Below are positions 51,444 through 60,439 of a DNA stretch of 64,000 nucleotides, one piece after another. The stretch's first letter is position 1. Each line of letters starts with the position of its first letter. The stretch is from positions 1,786,781-1,850,780 of the forward strand of contig NZ_KE386941.1 in assembly GCF_000429705.1 (NCBI RefSeq). The letters are read 5' to 3'. The notes under the pieces are model-generated. The model had not been told where the DNA came from. It saw only the letters and a program-made list of their open reading frames with translations, and did not search any database. Source of the stretch: Alteribacter aurantiacus DSM 18675 (lineage in GTDB: Bacteria; Bacillota; Bacilli; Bacillales; Salisediminibacteriaceae). A program made the position numbers and the translations under genes.

Positions 51444-51836
51444 CTAATTTATTACGATCTGAATTTCTGCTTCATTTTCTACTACTAATTTATTCAATAA
51501 CTCATTTGCTTGTCTTGTATATTCTTCTACATCATCCTGTGGTTCACCTAACATTCCCTCTACGTAGGCTGTCACATAAAGACTAATTTCCTGTGATTTT
51601 TCGAAGTAATTCTCAAAGTATTCTTCTGGTTCCATGCCCAGTTTAGAGGACTGAGACTCTGCGAATTCACGTGTGTCACTGGAAAATTCAGTATCATCTT
51701 CTTCAGGAGGGTAAGCCGCAGTGACATTTTTACATTCTTGATTTTCTTGTAGCTCCTGAGACAAATCAAGGTCTAACTTCCTAACTTCTTGCTCGGCTAA
51801 CTTCGCCTTTATTGTTCCATGGAGGTATTCAAAACC
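51444..51836 (-). pseudogene. 5'-truncated SurA-N-like protein remnant
   Basis: An open frame of 130 codons with no ATG/GTG/TTG start that has a ribosome binding site; two stops lie just upstream. The protein reads IKAKLAEQEVRKLDLDLSQE ... GMEPEEYFENYFEKSQEISL ... YTRQANELLNKLVVENEAEI, which resembles the helical SurA-N-type domain of Bacillus lipoproteins and foldases, lacking its signal peptide and first helices. A TTG at 51764 could yield a 106-residue product. Confidence 0.45.
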
Positions 51837-52032
51837 TTATTAAACAATTTCTCCCCGTTAGCGACAAAAGGGCGGCGAACTTTTGAACTAACGCTCCCCT
51901 ATAGCTTAAGTACAGTATTAAGTGAAATCTTTAAATACACTCTTCTTGATTCGGTCCCACTCTCTGTAAATAGTGCTAAAGTATACATCATCTCGACTTT
52001 GACCTGATGAAAACATCCTATCCATTAGCACA

Positions 52033-52057
52033 AAAAAAGCTGCCATCAATGACAGCT
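52033..52057 (-). terminator. terminator of the HAD-IIIA gene
   Basis: AGCTGcCAT / ATGaCAGCT stem; T-run on the minus strand. The rest of 51837-52032 contains a single CGTTAG module and nothing else identified. Confidence 0.7.
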
Positions 52058-52085
52058 AACCTCTTCAATAAAAGAATATAGTTGT

Positions 52086-52649
52086 TCAAGAAGAATAAGA
52101 TAAATTCTTAATTTTCTTTTGGGAGTATAGCCAACCTATTGCGTCCTTAATATTCTCAGCGATATATTCAATGTCAATATCTTTTATTTTGTCATAGTGT
52201 TCGTTTAAAGCTGAATTACCTGCACCTGTTTTGACAAGTATTTTAATACAATTGGCTTTAGAAGCAGCCATCATATCACTCCACCTGTCACCTATGACCA
52301 CACAATTTTCTAGGTTTAATTTATATTTATCTGCACTGTTAACAAGCATACCTGTATTAGGTTTTCTACAATTACATCCCTCACTATGGCTGTGAGGACA
52401 AATAAATACATCATCAAAGCCAAATTGAGAGAGTTCCTCAACAAATTCCTGTAAAGATGCTTTTCCTTCTGATATTCCTGGTTGATTTGTAAAGGAGAAT
52501 ACTTTTATTCCATCACCCTTCAATTTGTTTATTAACTCTTGGGAGTATGAAAACAATTCAAACCTTCCTGGATAATGTACAGTGTCATCACCACCAATTG
52601 TACCGTCCCGGTCTAAAAATATAGCTTCTATACTATAATTATTATTCAT
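52086..52649 (-). CDS. HAD-IIIA phosphatase (GmhB/HisB-N-like)
   Basis: A 187-residue phosphatase: IFLDRDGTIGG (motif I), FSFTNQPGISEG (motif II), the zinc loop CPHSHSEGCNCRKP, and VVIGDRWSDMMAA (motif IV). This matches D-glycero-D-manno-heptose-1,7-bisphosphate phosphatase or HisB N-domain relatives; no heptose genes are near, so the substrate is open. ATG at 52649 has AAGGAGAG. Confidence 0.82.
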   Translation of the reverse strand: MNNNYSIEAIFLDRDGTIGGDDTVHYPGRFELFSYSQELINKLKGDGIKVFSFTNQPGISEGKASLQEFVEELSQFGFDDVFICPHSHSEGCNCRKPNTGMLVNSADKYKLNLENCVVIGDRWSDMMAASKANCIKILVKTGAGNSALNEHYDKIKDIDIEYIAENIKDAIGWLYSQKKIKNLSYSS

Positions 52650-52828
52650 TAAGATACTCTCCTTGTCGTTTAGTTGAATATTCAACAACTATTCTTTGAG
52701 TTCAGAAGAGATTAGTCATTTAATCGAACTCCCAACTTTTTTTACCACAAAAAACCATTTTCATTGTTGCAGTTAGCGCCGGTAGCTCCTTGATGTAGAA
52801 CACCCTTTAGTTTGTTTGAAACCATCAG

Positions 52829-53059
52829 TTACCCAAAGTAATGATGAAAACACCAAACAACAAGAAACATACTCACAATTCCCCAAGCTGTGGTACTCCA
52901 CATCCAACGAGTGATGGATTTAGCTTTTGTTGAACTTTCCTCGCTTTCTATATTTGCTTTTATAAAAGCGACCTTACTTTCCATACCTTTTTTCATAGAA
53001 ATGAGTGCAACAAACCCGATTAGTATGAAACCAATTGTTATCCAGAGTAATAAGTCCAC
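52829..53059 (-). CDS. two-helix membrane protein, unknown
   Basis: A 76-residue protein with helices at about 4-22 and 50-72 and a charged loop (SEESSTKAKSITRW). GTG start after AAAGGAGGAA. No family recognised. Confidence 0.55.
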   Translation of the reverse strand: MDLLLWITIGFILIGFVALISMKKGMESKVAFIKANIESEESSTKAKSITRWMWSTTAWGIVSMFLVVWCFHHYFG

Positions 53060-53183
53060 GATCTATTCCTCCTTTTAAGGCTTCCTTTCACAATCTTCTT
53101 TATTCCATGATCATCCCGGTTGTTTTGACATTCTTCCTCAACTATACCAAGCACTAACTATGATTGATGAGGACAATCTAACA

Positions 53184-53762
53184 TCAAACATCCTTTTGCG
53201 AACCACTATTCATTTTATCGTAGTCTTGTTTCAACAAAGAATACATATATAAATCATCGAATTTTCCACATGAAAACTCATAACTTCTCAATAACCCTTC
53301 TCTGACAAAACCCAACTTTTCTACTAATTTTTGTGAAGATTGATTAGGTGGCTCGATGAGTGCTTCTACCCGTTGCAAATTCATATGTTCATATCCGTGA
53401 CTTATAATCGCTGCAACAGCCTCAAAAGCGATCCCTTTCCCCCACTGGTCTTTACTCAATTCAAAGCCAATTTCAGCACGGAAATGCTGAGATTCAATTT
53501 TATGAAAGCCGCAACTGCCAATCACAATCCCTTGGTCTTTTGAGGTAATTCCCCATCTAATACCTGTTTTATTTTTCTGTATGGATTGATACCATGAAAT
53601 CTCATCCAAAGCATCGTTTATGGATTTGAAAGGTTCTAATCCGTAATACTTCATTACTTCTTTATCAGACAAATAATTCAGAATGTCTTTCGCATCCTCG
53701 TTTGTCACTTCTCTTAATACTAACCTTTTAGTCTCAAGTACAGGAAATGGATCAGTGGTCAT
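53184..53762 (-). CDS. GNAT N-acetyltransferase (RimJ/RimL type)
   Basis: A 192-residue GNAT: LETKRLVLREVTNEDAKDIL at the start, acetyl-CoA loop QWGKGIAFEAVAAI, and NQSSQKLVEKLGFVREGLLR at the end. It acetylates an amine, often a protein N-terminus or a small molecule. AGGAGAG precedes the ATG. Confidence 0.87.
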   Translation of the reverse strand: MTTDPFPVLETKRLVLREVTNEDAKDILNYLSDKEVMKYYGLEPFKSINDALDEISWYQSIQKNKTGIRWGITSKDQGIVIGSCGFHKIESQHFRAEIGFELSKDQWGKGIAFEAVAAIISHGYEHMNLQRVEALIEPPNQSSQKLVEKLGFVREGLLRSYEFSCGKFDDLYMYSLLKQDYDKMNSGSQKDV

Positions 53763-53881
53763 TACCGTCTCTCCTCATTATGTGTTACTTAACAAATCCA
53801 ATTAGAGCCCCCCAAAAAGGCTTATCGTTGTACCAACGTTTAATTGATTAATATCGTCCACAAAAAGTAGCAGATGTCTTT

Positions 53882-53968
53882 TTAATTTAAAACAAACAAA
53901 TAAACCAATAGCGCCACTCCTGCAATCAACCCCGACAACGTCATGATTTTTCTTTGCCGATCGTTCAC
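53882..53968 (-). CDS. 28-residue membrane peptide
   Basis: A GTG after GAGGTGACTTAGG opens a 28-codon frame: basic start (NDRQRKI) and one helix (LSGLIAGVALLVYLFVL). A sited small membrane peptide like others in this genome; unknown role. Confidence 0.4.
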   Translation of the reverse strand: MNDRQRKIMTLSGLIAGVALLVYLFVLN

Positions 53969-53991
53969 CCTAAGTCACCTCGCCATTCAAA

Positions 53992-54033
53992 GGCGGTTCT
54001 GTTGCGTCCAAATCTCGGAGCAACAGGACCCCA
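53992..54033. repeat. GCGGTTCTGTTGC-type hairpin
   Basis: GGTTCTGTTGC pairs with GCAACAGGACC (one mismatch) around ~18 nt. Related to the 43009 element. May terminate the methyltransferase gene. Confidence 0.65.
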
Positions 54034-54036
54034 AAT

Positions 54037-54663
54037 CTACTTTTCAATCACAAATACCCCACCACAGTGAGAGTGCTTGTGAAACGTCACCTTGCACGTC
54101 CCCCTGAGTGCTTCTTCCAACTCATCTGCCACAAAATAAAACTCATCACTGTCCCAATGGTGAAGGTTCGGTTCACGACACGCGTGTAACTGCTCCCGCG
54201 TCTCAAAGGCAACATCACCAATAAAAATCTTTCCGCCTACTTTCAAGAGCGGTAACAGCTCTTCGATCATTCGCACTTTCCCCTCGTCACTCAAGTGATG
54301 AAGAGCATAGGTACTCACCACCGCATTGTAGGTTTCTTCCTTTACGATTGAAGGCAATCCTTTGGCAAAATCCCATTCAATCAACTTCGCCCCAGGCATT
54401 TTCTTACGTGCAATCGTAATCATTTCACTAGAAAAATCAATGCCTGTAATTCTGTGACCGGCTTCATACAGGCTCGTCGTAAGAACCCCTGTTCCAAAGC
54501 CAATATCCAAAACGTCAGCCTTCTCTTGCTTCATCACTTCACTGTAAATGCCGTTGATGTTTTTTTGATATCCAGCGAAGGGATACTCGTCCTTTTCCTC
54601 ACTTACAATGACGTCCTGATCGTAGGCTGTAGCCCACAAATCAAATCCTTGTTTGTTCATCAT
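54037..54663 (-). CDS. class I SAM-dependent methyltransferase
   Basis: A 208-residue methyltransferase: motif I VLDIGFGTGVL, ITGIDFSSEMI (acidic ribose ligand), YALHHLSDEGKVRMIEELLP. Substrate unknown. Tandem ATGs at 54663/54660 follow GGGAGGAAGG. The frame upstream runs into the hairpin repeat and is not used. Confidence 0.83.
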   Translation of the reverse strand: MMNKQGFDLWATAYDQDVIVSEEKDEYPFAGYQKNINGIYSEVMKQEKADVLDIGFGTGVLTTSLYEAGHRITGIDFSSEMITIARKKMPGAKLIEWDFAKGLPSIVKEETYNAVVSTYALHHLSDEGKVRMIEELLPLLKVGGKIFIGDVAFETREQLHACREPNLHHWDSDEFYFVADELEEALRGTCKVTFHKHSHCGGVFVIEK

Positions 54664-54689
54664 CGTGTTCCTTCCTCCCTTTGCAGTAA

Positions 54690-54724
54690 GGGGACGGTTC
54701 TTAAGATGCAAAAGAACCGTCCCC
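54690..54724. repeat. GGGGACGGTTCTT-family palindrome
   Basis: GGGGACGGTTCTT and AAGAACCGTCCCC are exact 13-bp complements around 9 nt, placed between two same-strand genes. Confidence 0.88.
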
Positions 54725-54738
54725 ACGTTGCCACCACT

Positions 54739-55617
54739 TCACCAGCGATACGACGTAGATACGATCGTTTCAAAAAAGCCAATACGGTAATACAGCTTTC
54801 TTGCCCCTTCGTTCTTTTCGTCTACACTTAAAAACAAAGAGTGGACCCCTGCTTCTTTTGCCTGCTCAATTGTGTGTTCGATTAACGCTGATGCCACGCC
54901 TTGTTTACGAAAATCGGCGTGAACGGCCACGTCTTCCAGCCTATAAAAGGTCGTCCCTTCAATGTGATCCCAAAGAATCGCCCCGGCAACACGATCATCA
55001 ATCGTTAGATATGCCGCTTCCATGTTAAAGTCGCCTAGATATTCATCCAGCTGCTCTACAGGCTTCTCCCACTTCCCGGCCAAACTTAACACGCGGGCTA
55101 CCTCTTCATAATGGCGGTCTCCTTTTTCCAAAGAATGTACTACTGTCGAGCTAGCTCCCTTTTCAAACCCTTGAACATCAATGTTCATTTCGATTTGACG
55201 GGATCCTTTTTTCCACTCTCTTTTTTTTGCCGTACGTAAAAGAAGGTCGTTACTCTCATTAATACTCAAAATGATAGTGTCAAACTGTTCAGATATTTCA
55301 CCTTGCAATTGTCCGAAAAGCCATTCAAACACACGCTCATCATGATTTTCTTTCGTAAACACCGGTCCAATGACATACGCTTCTTTGTCTCCTGGTTCGT
55401 ATAAAAAACCGAAAAATCCAACAGGCTCCTCTTTCTTTTCAACCACAAAAAGCGTGTCCTCGTAGGTGTTTCCCCATTCGGCCACTTCCGCTTCAAGCTC
55501 CTCCAATCCTTTCACTCTCGGATAAGAAAGCCCTTGCGCTTCTTCCTTCCAACTCAACTGGCACAATTGATCGATCCATTCCCGATCGGCTACATTTGCT
55601 TTTCGAATTCTCTTCAT
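54739..55617 (-). CDS. tandem GNAT acetyltransferase
   Basis: A 292-residue protein with two GNAT folds: a degenerate N-terminal one (about 1-140, VIGPVFTKENHDERVFEWL) and a complete C-terminal one (about 150-290) with the acetyl-CoA loop VHADFRKQGVASALIEHT and NEGARKLYYRIGF. ATG at 55617 has GGAGGAAAAG; the ATG at 55632 overlaps it. Confidence 0.82.
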   Translation of the reverse strand: MKRIRKANVADREWIDQLCQLSWKEEAQGLSYPRVKGLEELEAEVAEWGNTYEDTLFVVEKKEEPVGFFGFLYEPGDKEAYVIGPVFTKENHDERVFEWLFGQLQGEISEQFDTIILSINESNDLLLRTAKKREWKKGSRQIEMNIDVQGFEKGASSTVVHSLEKGDRHYEEVARVLSLAGKWEKPVEQLDEYLGDFNMEAAYLTIDDRVAGAILWDHIEGTTFYRLEDVAVHADFRKQGVASALIEHTIEQAKEAGVHSLFLSVDEKNEGARKLYYRIGFFETIVSTSYRW

Positions 55618-55719
55618 TCTCTTTTCCTCCATTTATGTGCAACACATGACTGCTTTTGCCACATCTTTTTCTTTGATCCAAATCGTACCGTCTCTTACTT
55701 CGTACATAATTGTAGCATC

Positions 55720-55854
55720 CTAAAGCCGTTGAACCTGGCTTTCACTATGGTCCCCCCAATCTACATAAGGGCTTTTCTCCTCTGAGGCAAAAAGACCGAA
55801 GCACATCGCGCCTGCAAGAAGGATCCGTTTAATAGGTTCTCGTTTTACCGTCAT
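55720..55854 (-). CDS. possible 44-residue peptide with signal-like start
   Basis: Overlaps the end of the upstream gene by 26 bp. It reads MTVKREPIKRILLAGAMCFG then EEKSPYVDWGDHSESQVQRL: a basic, hydrophobic start like a signal peptide and a polar tail. GAGGG lies close to the ATG. It could be a coupled small gene or a decayed exported protein. Confidence 0.35.
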   Translation of the reverse strand: MTVKREPIKRILLAGAMCFGLFASEEKSPYVDWGDHSESQVQRL

Positions 55855-56497
55855 CACCCTCGATCATTAGGTTTGGCCCGTTGAAATTACCCCCACCAAT
55901 ACGACTAAACCATTCGCTTACATCCATGTCTTTTGAAATGGAAACAACCTTCTTCTCTGAACCATGCAAACTAGCTTCATAAGGCCCGTATTCATTTAGG
56001 AGCGTTAGAATATCATACACGTCTTCAAATGCACTGTAGTTCTCCATAAACGAAAGTGAAAAATGCACATCATCATGACTGTGATTCGTAAACGTGAGCT
56101 CGCACTCGACTTTCACTCGCTCGCCACCACTTCTATTAAACTCACAAACACTTTCCCCACTATCATAACTAACCGCATACACCCCTGATGCAATCGTTCT
56201 TTCAAAGGCGGAAGCGGTAGCCACGGGCAAGACGCTCACGAGGACCAAACTTAATAGAGAGAGTCTGAGTTTGTATTTATCGAGTGCTTTAACGAGAAAC
56301 ACAACCCCAGCAACAATCATCGCAACGTAAAGCCACCCAAGCCACATGATCCCATTTGTTGTACTTACCGGAATGCCCATTACCGACATTGAGTGAACCC
56401 CGGGCTGGTAGTTCACGTGAGGAAATGGGAAATTGAGTGCCATCACAACAATAAACAGAATCATAGACGTAACGAAGTAGCCTTTATGTATAATCAA
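55829..56497 (-). CDS. membrane-anchored exported protein, unknown
   Basis: A 222-residue protein: about three helices (FVTSMILFIVVMALNF; IMWLGWLYVAMIVAGVVFLV; LSLLSLVLVSVLPVATA) followed by a 110-residue outer domain with two cysteines (SVCEFN, KVECELTF) and a beta-sandwich look. TTG at 56497 follows TAGGAGGGG. No family recognised. Confidence 0.6.
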   Translation of the reverse strand: MIIHKGYFVTSMILFIVVMALNFPFPHVNYQPGVHSMSVMGIPVSTTNGIMWLGWLYVAMIVAGVVFLVKALDKYKLRLSLLSLVLVSVLPVATASAFERTIASGVYAVSYDSGESVCEFNRSGGERVKVECELTFTNHSHDDVHFSLSFMENYSAFEDVYDILTLLNEYGPYEASLHGSEKKVVSISKDMDVSEWFSRIGGGNFNGPNLMIEGDDGKTRTY

Positions 56498-56561
56498 GGC
56501 ATCCCCTCCTACATAGTCGTATAATCGTAAATCTCCTCTTATTTTAACATATAAATCCAAT

Positions 56562-56594
56562 TAAAAAGGATGAATCGCATGTGCGATTCATCCT
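56562..56594 (-). terminator. terminator of the DoxX gene
   Basis: AGGATGAATCGCA / TGCGATTCATCCT, perfect 13-bp stem with a T-run on the minus strand. Confidence 0.88.
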
Positions 56595-56608
56595 CATCAT
56601 TTTATCAT

Positions 56609-57124
56609 TTACGCAGCTGCCGGCTTACGGACAGGGTGCTTTTTGTTTCCTTTACGGGTAAACAACTGCTGGCGGATATAAGGAATCACCCAACGGTCAC
56701 CACCAAAGCGACCTGCGTTATATCCTGCAGCGAGTAGGAAGATGGTAAAGAGCATCATCCAAGGGTTAGAAGAGATGGTTCCAGCGAACATAAACGCGAA
56801 GTTCATCATAATCCCAAAGAAAGCAGCAGCGGTAGTGAATACACCTAGAATCAAGCCAAGTCCCACAAGGAGCTCTCCCCAGGCAACCATAAAGCTGAAC
56901 ACTTCAGCATTTGGTACAGCAAAGCTTTGAATGAAGGCGTGGTAAGTCGGATATTGCTCAATCACCGCTTCGTTATTTACGACCCCCATCAAATAGCCTT
57001 CTGCACTAAACCCACCGGTTACTTTTCCCCATCCGGCAGTAAGCCAAAGCCAACCAATATACAAACGAACAGCAGTTAAGATCCCAGCAGCGTAACGGTT
57101 TTCTCTCAAGAAATTCATAAACAT
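56609..57124 (-). CDS. DoxX-family membrane protein
   Basis: A 171-residue protein with four helices typical of DoxX: VRLYIGWLWLTAGWGKVTGG and WGELLVGLGLILGVFTTAA, then NPWMMLFTIFLLAAGYNAGR. It ends with a basic tail. DoxX proteins accompany thiosulfate:quinone reductase or oxidoreductases and appear in stress responses. ATG at 57124 follows AGGAGG. Two palindromes upstream suggest redox control. Confidence 0.8.
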   Translation of the reverse strand: MFMNFLRENRYAAGILTAVRLYIGWLWLTAGWGKVTGGFSAEGYLMGVVNNEAVIEQYPTYHAFIQSFAVPNAEVFSFMVAWGELLVGLGLILGVFTTAAAFFGIMMNFAFMFAGTISSNPWMMLFTIFLLAAGYNAGRFGGDRWVIPYIRQQLFTRKGNKKHPVRKPAAA

Positions 57125-57157
57125 GTGAACATTCCTCCTAAAGTGTGGTAAGACCTT

Positions 57158-57183
57158 GTGTATGTGAAGAATTTCACATACAC
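57158..57183 (-). promoter_or_regulatory. 26-bp perfect palindrome, Rex-like operator
   Basis: GTGTATGTGAA and its exact complement TTCACATACAC flank GAAT, 34 bp before the DoxX start. The inner ATGTGAA-N4-TTCACAT matches the Rex consensus TTGTGAA-N4-TTCACAA at 16 of 18 sites. The match itself is from memory. Confidence 0.55.
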
Positions 57184-57344
57184 TGATAAAAAAAGAGTTT
57201 GGTTTCAAAAGTACCTATCATTTTCTTTTCATGGGGCCTGTTGGTAGAGCTCCCAGTTTACTTGCTCATTATTTCACATATGAAGTTAAATAGAAGTGCA
57301 ACTTACTAAAGGATTGTTTGTGATCACTATTTCCTTTCACTTAT

Positions 57345-57381
57345 AGTATACCCCGAGAAAGTTTGTGATGAACATCACAAA
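57345..57381 (-). promoter_or_regulatory. candidate promoter with overlapping CRP/FNR-like palindrome
   Basis: Minus-strand -10 TATACT (57345-57350). The perfect palindrome TTTGTGATGAACATCACAAA (57362-57381) covers the -35 position; its TGTGA-N6-TCACA core fits FNR/CRP-type sites, less well Rex. It suits a repressor or an activator of the DoxX gene. Confidence 0.5.
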
Positions 57382-57477
57382 GGTGAACAAGCTGTGAACG
57401 ATTGGTGTCTGGTTTGTGAACTGGTGAGCATTATAATTATTATTCTACTACTAGCTTTTTTGATCTCTCTATCATTA

Positions 57478-57512
57478 CGAAAAACGAGCGCCTCACTAGA
57501 GACGCTCGTCTA
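57478..57512 (-). terminator. terminator of ilvD
   Basis: CGAGCGcCTC / GAcGCTCG arms with T-run on the minus strand. Confidence 0.8.
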
Positions 57513-57519
57513 AGTCCTT

Positions 57520-59211
57520 CTATTCTTCTAAATCCGTGACCGCACCTTTTGACGCGCACGACACGAGTCTTGCATACTTGTTCAACACGCCGCGAGTATA
57601 GCGAAGTGGTGGGGCCTGCCAATCGGCAAGACGAGCAAGCAATTCCTCGTCACTCACATCCACGTTCAACTGTTGCGCATCACTGTCAATGGTTACCATA
57701 TCCCCTTCTTTTAACAAGGCGATTGGTCCTCCCACTTGTGCTTCAGGGGCTACGTGACCGACAACAAGTCCGTGAGTTCCACCAGAGAATCGTCCGTCGG
57801 TTAACAAGCCGACTTTTTCTCCAAGTCCCTTACCAACGATGATCGCGGAGATGGAGAGCATCTCACTCATCCCAGGACCACCTTTTGGTCCCGCGTATCG
57901 AATCACGAGCACGTCTCCTGCGTTAATTTCATTTGCCAAGACCGCTTTCGTTGCTTCTTTTTCCGAATCAAAGACGCGGGCCGGACCGGTTAATTTGCTC
58001 ACTTTCAGTCCGCTCATCTTTGCAACGGCTCCAGCTGGTGCAAGGTTTCCTTTTAACACATACAACGGACCGCTTTCTTTAAACGGCTCGCTTACGGGAC
58101 GAATGATTTCTTGCCCTTCGTGAAGTGGAGGTACATCTGCCAAGTTCTCGGCCAATGTTTTTCCGGTTACTGTTAGGCAGTCCCCATTTAATAGACCCGC
58201 TTCATGAAGCAGCTTCATAACAGCTGATACCCCACCTACTTGGTGAAGGTGTTCCATGACGTATTTTCCGCTCGGCTTCAAATCTGCAATGTGCGGCACT
58301 CGTTCGCGAATGCGTTCGAAATCGTCATACGATAAGTCCACATCTACTGAATGAGCCATCGCCAACAGGTGAAGGAAGGCGTTCGTCGATCCACCAAGGG
58401 CCATGACTACTGTGATGGCATTCTCAAAGGCCTCTTTTGTCATGATATCGCGTGGGTAGATTTCTTTACGAAGAAGCTCAACAACCGCCTCTCCTGCGCG
58501 GTAGCAATCACCGTGCTTGTTATCTGTTTCAGCTGGATTGGATGCACTACCCGGCAAGCTCATCCCGAGTGCTTCAATAGCCGATGCCATTGTGTTTGCT
58601 GTGTACATCCCACCGCACGAACCGGCGCCTGGACACGCGTGACACTCAATGTCATGCAGGCCGTCTTTATCCATTGAACCTGCGTTATGCTTTCCGACCG
58701 CTTCAAAAACGGACACGATGTCTATATCTTTATCGTCTTTTGATTTCCCTGGTGATATGGTTCCTCCATATACGAATACAGCTGGCAAATTCAAACGACC
58801 GAGAGCAATCATACACCCTGGCATGTTTTTATCACACCCACCGATCGCAACAAGCCCGTCCAACCGCTCTGCTCCGGTTACGGTTTCGATGGAATCGGCA
58901 ATGACTTCTCTGCTCGGAAGGGAATATCGCATCCCTTCATGTCCCATGGAAATCCCGTCCGCTACCGTGATCGTGTTAAAAATCATCGGTGCGCCACCGC
59001 CATCACGGGCTCCTCGTTTTGCTTCAATCGCGAGTTTGTCGATGTGTACGTTACAAGGGGTTACCTCACTCCACGTACTGGCAACGCCGATCATCGGCTT
59101 TTTAAAGTCCTCGTCTTTGAATCCTACTGCTCTTAGCATCGCCCGGTTCGGGGCGCGATTATCGCCTTCACTGATGTCTTTACTGCGTATTCTTAGATCT
59201 TTGTCTGCCAT
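57520..59211 (-). CDS. ilvD: dihydroxy-acid dehydratase
   Basis: A 563-residue Fe-S enzyme making 2-oxo acids for valine, isoleucine and pantothenate. Cluster ligands are visible in [10 protein letters not shown] and [16 protein letters not shown]; other signatures are [17 protein letters not shown] and [15 protein letters not shown]. Length is typical. AGAGGAG precedes the ATG. It stands alone, away from ilvBHC. I saw no T-box; CodY control was considered but not supported. Confidence 0.95.
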   Translation of the reverse strand: MADKDLRIRSKDISEGDNRAPNRAMLRAVGFKDEDFKKPMIGVASTWSEVTPCNVHIDKLAIEAKRGARDGGGAPMIFNTITVADGISMGHEGMRYSLPSREVIADSIETVTGAERLDGLVAIGGCDKNMPGCMIALGRLNLPAVFVYGGTISPGKSKDDKDIDIVSVFEAVGKHNAGSMDKDGLHDIECHACPGAGSCGGMYTANTMASAIEALGMSLPGSASNPAETDNKHGDCYRAGEAVVELLRKEIYPRDIMTKEAFENAITVVMALGGSTNAFLHLLAMAHSVDVDLSYDDFERIRERVPHIADLKPSGKYVMEHLHQVGGVSAVMKLLHEAGLLNGDCLTVTGKTLAENLADVPPLHEGQEIIRPVSEPFKESGPLYVLKGNLAPAGAVAKMSGLKVSKLTGPARVFDSEKEATKAVLANEINAGDVLVIRYAGPKGGPGMSEMLSISAIIVGKGLGEKVGLLTDGRFSGGTHGLVVGHVAPEAQVGGPIALLKEGDMVTIDSDAQQLNVDVSDEELLARLADWQAPPLRYTRGVLNKYARLVSCASKGAVTDLEE

Positions 59212-59498
59212 TAGTCAAACTCCTCTCTCTTACTGTGCTGAATGAAAGTTTTAGATGAATTATCTCCACATTATACAGAAATAAAATAATTTTTCTATAT
59301 TATTTAAAAATTCGTAGTTATTTTTTTATGAGGACACCTTTCCTACAGTTTCAAACGGCTAGAAGATCATAAAAACGGATGGCAGTTATAAAGAAAGTGA
59401 TATAATGTTCAAGTCACATGTTGTGATCTATTTTTATTATTTTTTATACAATACAAGCGTATAGTATTTTAACCATTTATTTTTTAAGGAGGCACATA

Positions 59499-59840
59499 TT
59501 GAAGTTAGAAGGAATACAATCACATCTACTGATTTGTAATGGTAAAAGCTGCATGAGAGGTGGAGCGGATCATGTAACAAACGCGATTAGAACATGCATT
59601 GAAGTCGAAAAGTTGACCTCTACAGTGCACACCACTCGCACATTATGTAACGGCATGTGTAAAGAAGCCCCCGTTGTCATTCATTATCCAAGTGGACAGT
59701 GGTTTACACGGATGACGCCAGAAACCGGAAAGTCACTTGTCCACGCCTTGGCTGCTAATGAAATGTATATCCCCCACTTATCCCATACGTATGAGAATGA
59801 CTGTTTTCGTCCTTATCATAAACCTAGATATAACGATTAG
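59499..59840 (+). CDS. thioredoxin-like [2Fe-2S] ferredoxin
   Basis: A 113-residue protein of the thioredoxin-fold ferredoxin type: HLLICNGKSCMRGGAD (Cys13, Cys18) and RTLCNGMCKEAPVVI (Cys50, Cys54) place four cluster ligands as in the NuoE-like family. Partners are unknown; the copZ gene 100 bp downstream may be coincidence or point to metal stress. TTG start with AAGGAGG. Confidence 0.8.
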   Translation: MKLEGIQSHLLICNGKSCMRGGADHVTNAIRTCIEVEKLTSTVHTTRTLCNGMCKEAPVVIHYPSGQWFTRMTPETGKSLVHALAANEMYIPHLSHTYENDCFRPYHKPRYND

Positions 59841-59878
59841 AAGAAACAACAAAAAGCAAATCAACTATACTAGTTGTA

Positions 59879-59900
59879 ATACCATACAGGGGTATAGTAT
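59879..59900. promoter_or_regulatory. CsoR-like operator before copZ
   Basis: ATACCATAC-AGGG-GTATAGTAT: the arms are complementary at 8 of 9 positions around AGGG, and ACAGGGGTAT resembles the G-rich core of CsoR sites in copZA promoters. A -35-like TTGTAA overlaps its left side. Confidence 0.5.
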
Positions 59901-59942
59901 TCTACTAGTAAGCCACAAAGAATGAATCGAGGAGGACTTAAT

Positions 59943-60188
59943 TTGGAACAAAACTCATTATTGGTTAAAGGCATGTCTTGCGCACATTGTGTGAAATCTA
60001 TACAAGAAAGTGTAGGCGCACTTGAAGGAGTACAATCTGTTAACGTTTATTTACAAGATGAGAAAGTTGATGTTGAGTACAATGCTCAAAAGGTTTCATT
60101 GGTGAAAGTTAAAGAAGTAATAGAAGAACAAGGCTATGATGTTACTGGAGAATTAGAAAGCAGCTCATCAAGTTGCGGCTGCAATTAA
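59943..60188 (+). CDS. copZ: copper chaperone CopZ
   Basis: An 81-residue heavy-metal-associated domain protein: LLVKGMSCAHCVKSIQESVG has the MxCxxC copper site, followed by VQSVNVYLQDEKVDVEYNAQ. A C-terminal tail SSSSCGCN adds two cysteines bey​ond the classic fold, a possible second metal site. TTG at 59943 follows GAGGAGG. The CopA ATPase that normally follows is not here. Confidence 0.88.
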   Translation: MEQNSLLVKGMSCAHCVKSIQESVGALEGVQSVNVYLQDEKVDVEYNAQKVSLVKVKEVIEEQGYDVTGELESSSSSCGCN

Positions 60189-60218
60189 ATAACAAATTTT
60201 TTCGTTATTTAATTGCAG
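60179..60218. promoter_or_regulatory. hairpin covering the copZ stop codon
   Basis: CTGCAATTAAATAAC and GTTATTTAATTGCAG are exact 15-bp complements around 10 nt; the left arm contains the last codons and stop of copZ. No T-run follows, so it may protect the mRNA or block a downstream transcript. Confidence 0.6.
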
Positions 60219-60349
60219 AATGAGACTGAGATTTCTACTAACATAAATACCCCTCTGAAGTATTTTCTCATAACTATTCTTACCAATGGAACGAACAGAA
60301 CGATCTCCCTAAATTCTACTGGATGCCATCTAAATATTGAAAGAACACG

Positions 60350-60387
60350 AAAAACCTGATTCCACCTAAACGATGGAATCAGGTTTT
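60350..60387. terminator. bidirectional terminator
   Basis: AAAACCTGATTCCA / TGGAATCAGGTTTT, 14-bp stem flanked by A and T runs, between the convergent copZ and Csp genes. Confidence 0.88.
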
Positions 60388-60439
60388 TATAAATTTAGTA
60401 AAATTAAGCCCGAATTAACATACCTATTGAATGGTTTTT

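Noticed and set aside
59230..59330. CodY box before ilvD
   Set aside because: Only loosely AT-rich matches to AATTTTCWGAAAATT were found.
59220..59498. T-box or other riboswitch before ilvD
   Set aside because: No T-box motif, specifier hairpin or antiterminator could be seen.
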